From contig JALHQW010000038.1 of the NCBI GenBank assembly GCA_022841745.1, positions 1 to 64,000 of the forward strand: DNA of 64,000 nucleotides. The letters run 5' to 3'. The notes under the pieces were generated by a model, which was given only the letters and a program-made list of their open reading frames with translations, was not told where the DNA came from and made no database searches. The DNA comes from Saprospiraceae bacterium (GTDB lineage: Bacteria > Bacteroidota > Bacteroidia > Chitinophagales > Saprospiraceae). This document shows, piece by piece, positions 62,248 through 64,000 of this stretch; position 1 is the stretch's first letter; every line of letters starts with the position of its first letter. A program made the position numbers and the translations under genes.

Positions 62248-63090
62248 TTAAGTTGCATTTTGAAAATGTGAAACCTCCACATGCTTCGACCGAACTGCCT
62301 CGCCAAAAAACGCCGAGGCATGCCCATCAAAATCCTCCGTAGCCCCAGTCGTATGAAAATCCCGCAGGCCATACTTTGAAAGCTGCACCTCCATTTCGGG
62401 GTGGCGCTGGAGATAGTCGGCAAGGCTGTGCGCCACGATTTCGCCCTGCGAGACGATACTGATTCCCGCTGGTAAAAACTGTCGAATCACGGGTTCCAGC
62501 AATGGGTAGTGCGTACAGGCCAGCAGCAGGGTGTCAATGTCGGGCGAGGCAGTCAGCAGTTCGTCGAGGTATTTTTTCACGAAATAGGCTGTGCCGGGGC
62601 CAGCCAGTTCGCCGTTTTCGACCAGCGGCACCCACATCGGGCAGGCTTGCTGCGCAACTTCGATTTCCGGGAAAAACTTCCCGATTTCTATGAGATAACT
62701 TCCAGAGCGCACCGTGCCCACCGTGCCGAGCACTCCGACTTCTCTGGTTTTGGAAAAATTGCCGATGACTTCCGCCGTGGGCCGTATGACGCCCAGCACC
62801 CGGCGGTCGGGAGCGATTTTCGGCAGCGCCAATTGCTGGATATTGCGCAGCGCCTTGGCCGAGGCCGTGTTGCAGGCGAGGATGACGAGCGGGCAGCCCT
62901 GCGCAAACAGGTACTGCACGCACTCCAGCGTGTAGTGGTAAATCGTGTCAAAATCCCGTGGGCCGTAGGGCGAGCGGGCGTTGTCGCCAAGGTAGCGATA
63001 GTCGTATTGCGGAAGTAACTGCACGATTTCACGCAGGACGGAGAGGCCGCCATAGCCAGAATCGAAGATGCCGATGGGGGTTGGGTTCAT
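62248..63090 (-). CDS. murI: Glutamate racemase
   Basis: A 280-aa protein, usual length. 'IGIFDSGYGGLSVLREI' at the N-terminus, first catalytic Cys in 'VILACNTASAKAL', second in 'LLLACTHYPLLEPVI', with 'YLGDNARSPYG' between. It converts L- to D-glutamate for peptidoglycan synthesis. Single gene; divergent from the lipoprotein gene at 63236, with GA-rich microsatellite DNA (63104-63162) between. Confidence 0.96.
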   Translation of the reverse strand: MNPTPIGIFDSGYGGLSVLREIVQLLPQYDYRYLGDNARSPYGPRDFDTIYHYTLECVQYLFAQGCPLVILACNTASAKALRNIQQLALPKIAPDRRVLGVIRPTAEVIGNFSKTREVGVLGTVGTVRSGSYLIEIGKFFPEIEVAQQACPMWVPLVENGELAGPGTAYFVKKYLDELLTASPDIDTLLLACTHYPLLEPVIRQFLPAGISIVSQGEIVAHSLADYLQRHPEMEVQLSKYGLRDFHTTGATEDFDGHASAFFGEAVRSKHVEVSHFQNAT

Positions 63091-63235
63091 GGTGCAAAGG
63101 TAGGAAGAGGAGTGAGAGAGTGAGAGGGGTGAGAGAGTGAGAGAGATTGAGATTGAGGGAACGGTTGATGGGCTTGGTAGAATTTTTAGTGGTGGTATTC
63201 CGCTAAAGCATAGCTTCGTGGCTCAATTTACTTCA

Positions 63236-63595
63236 ATGAAAAACTTGCTATTTGCGCTGCCATTCCTTGTCGTTGCTTGCAACTCGAACCGCCAGGAGAA
63301 GATGGTGGGTGGGCCGTGCAGCTACGAAACCACCTACCACGCTGCTAAGGTCATTGATTTTAATGCATCGCTCATGGACGCACTTTTCGAGGTCAATTTC
63401 CACGGCAAGGCGGACACGTTGGGCTACCATGAACTGAACAATGCCTACCTGACACCTGAACAGGTCGTGGAAACTGGTTTTTCAGTGGGCAAAACCTTCA
63501 AACTGGCCCAGGACGATATCAAGACAGGCACCTGCACCCCGGTCATCCTGCGGCTGCAGCTTGAGCCTTTTGACAGTACCGCTACTGCCAAATGA
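63236..63595 (+). CDS. Small lipoprotein of unknown function
   Basis: A 119-aa protein; ATG 63236 begins a lipoprotein signal 'LLFALPFLVVAC' (Cys about 13), the longer frame upstream being GA-repeat derived. The mature part has 'CSYETTYHAAKVIDFNASL' and 'EPFDS' near the end, with no family recognised. Its stop overlaps the start of the next gene (ATGA), so the two are co-translated. Confidence 0.65.
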   Translation: MKNLLFALPFLVVACNSNRQEKMVGGPCSYETTYHAAKVIDFNASLMDALFEVNFHGKADTLGYHELNNAYLTPEQVVETGFSVGKTFKLAQDDIKTGTCTPVILRLQLEPFDSTATAK

Positions 63596-64000
63596 ACCCA
63601 ATCCGCCATTATTTCCAATTGCAATTCACCTTGCTGAACCGGCATATCAGCGAGTTCGGGCTGGTGCCTTGGCTGGGGTATGTACTTTCGGTTGGGCTAT
63701 TTATTGGGCTTTCGTTTTTCCTTTATTATAGGACGGAATATGCGCCATACCTGCTCCTGTTCGGTACATTTGGTGCAGTATTGAACCTGGGCGAACGTTT
63801 CCGCAATGATTTTATAAAAACCACTTATAAAACAGCGGAATGTAAAAAAATAAGGCTGCTTGAGAACAGCATTATTGCGCTACCTTTTTTAATCATCCTA
63901 GTTGTTAAAAAGGATTATTTGGCGGCTTTGGCAACGATGCTCGGAGCTATTTTGATGGCTTTTATTCAATTCAGTCGCAGCAGCAACTTCACGCTCCCAA
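63592..64000 (+). CDS. Integral membrane protein, N-terminal part (runs off the window)
   Basis: An open frame of 136 codons from ATG 63592 without stop before the end of the window. N-terminal 'MNPIRHYFQLQFTLLNRHIS' then hydrophobic segments at about 26-45 ('LGYVLSVGLFIGLSFFLYY'), 53-68, and two more near the end ('NSIIALPFLIILVV', 'ALATMLGAILMAFI'). It could be an ABC-type permease or an unknown multi-pass protein; not enough is present to decide. Translationally coupled to the lipoprotein gene. Confidence 0.65.
   Translation, partial: MNPIRHYFQLQFTLLNRHISEFGLVPWLGYVLSVGLFIGLSFFLYYRTEYAPYLLLFGTFGAVLNLGERFRNDFIKTTYKTAECKKIRLLENSIIALPFLIILVVKKDYLAALATMLGAILMAFIQFSRSSNFTLP

Noticed and set aside
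62088-62423. Minus-strand ORF past murI
   Set aside because: Covers the dispersed repeat and the murI C-terminus in another frame; no own features.

Overview
The window is from a member of the Bacteroidota, most likely a saprospiral or chitinophagal type. Supporting evidence: a SusC/SusD pair, a PorP/SprF-family and a PorG-like outer membrane protein, T9SS sorting domains of type A (PNP...G.Y) and type B ('SPNGDGIND' / 'TPNGDGFND', gliding-motility-associated), SprB repeats, Bacteroidota-type TAnnTTTG promoter boxes, and almost no Shine-Dalgarno signals. No rRNA or tRNA gene was seen.

Layout. 0-9 kb: a worn region of small secreted enzymes and lipoproteins (C45 hydrolase, secreted RidA-SnoaL fusion, S10 carboxypeptidase, AAA/DUF4143 ATPase) mixed with gene remains (PhzF, S58 aminopeptidase, AraC tail) and palindromic repeats. 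8.7-17.5 kb: a tandem family of three secreted caspase-like/TPR proteins plus one collapsed copy, interrupted by a plus-strand two-gene cassette of unknown function. 17.7-23.2 kb: a SusC/SusD pair split by a second, related cassette on the opposite strand. 23.5-30 kb: tricorn-like protease and a T9SS-secreted subtilase. 30-31.7 kb: a REP/RAYT island in which a Y1 transposase (RAYT) gene is flanked by, and contains in frame, copies of a GTAG-headed palindrome; it abuts a truncated IS256-type element. 31.9-40 kb: tlyA, a DUF1295 membrane protein, fumC, a type B T9SS cargo protein, a DUF4139 protein and a DUF2490 barrel. 40-54 kb: a propeller-caspase protein, a PorG-like barrel, a DUF1611-like NTPase, a large glycine-rich T9SS cargo, and an operon of ECF sigma factor, membrane TPR protein, papain-like protease and degenerate ABC protein. 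54-64 kb: an FnIII/CARDB protein and SprB-repeat adhesin, glycerate kinase and SLC13 transporter, a possible small RNA, PorP/SprF, murI, and a lipoprotein/membrane-protein pair running off the end.

Two observations stand out. First, eight intergenic sites between 40 and 61 kb share one two-part motif, RGTAACAWTYC then GYAATAY about 20 bp downstream, each pointing at a gene. One copy precedes the ECF sigma gene itself, so I infer an ECF regulon centred on cell-surface and T9SS-related genes. Second, the RAYT gene has absorbed three copies of its own presumed REP target; the 57-bp period (19 codons) keeps the frame open. All homology calls are from reading the translations and were not checked by database search.
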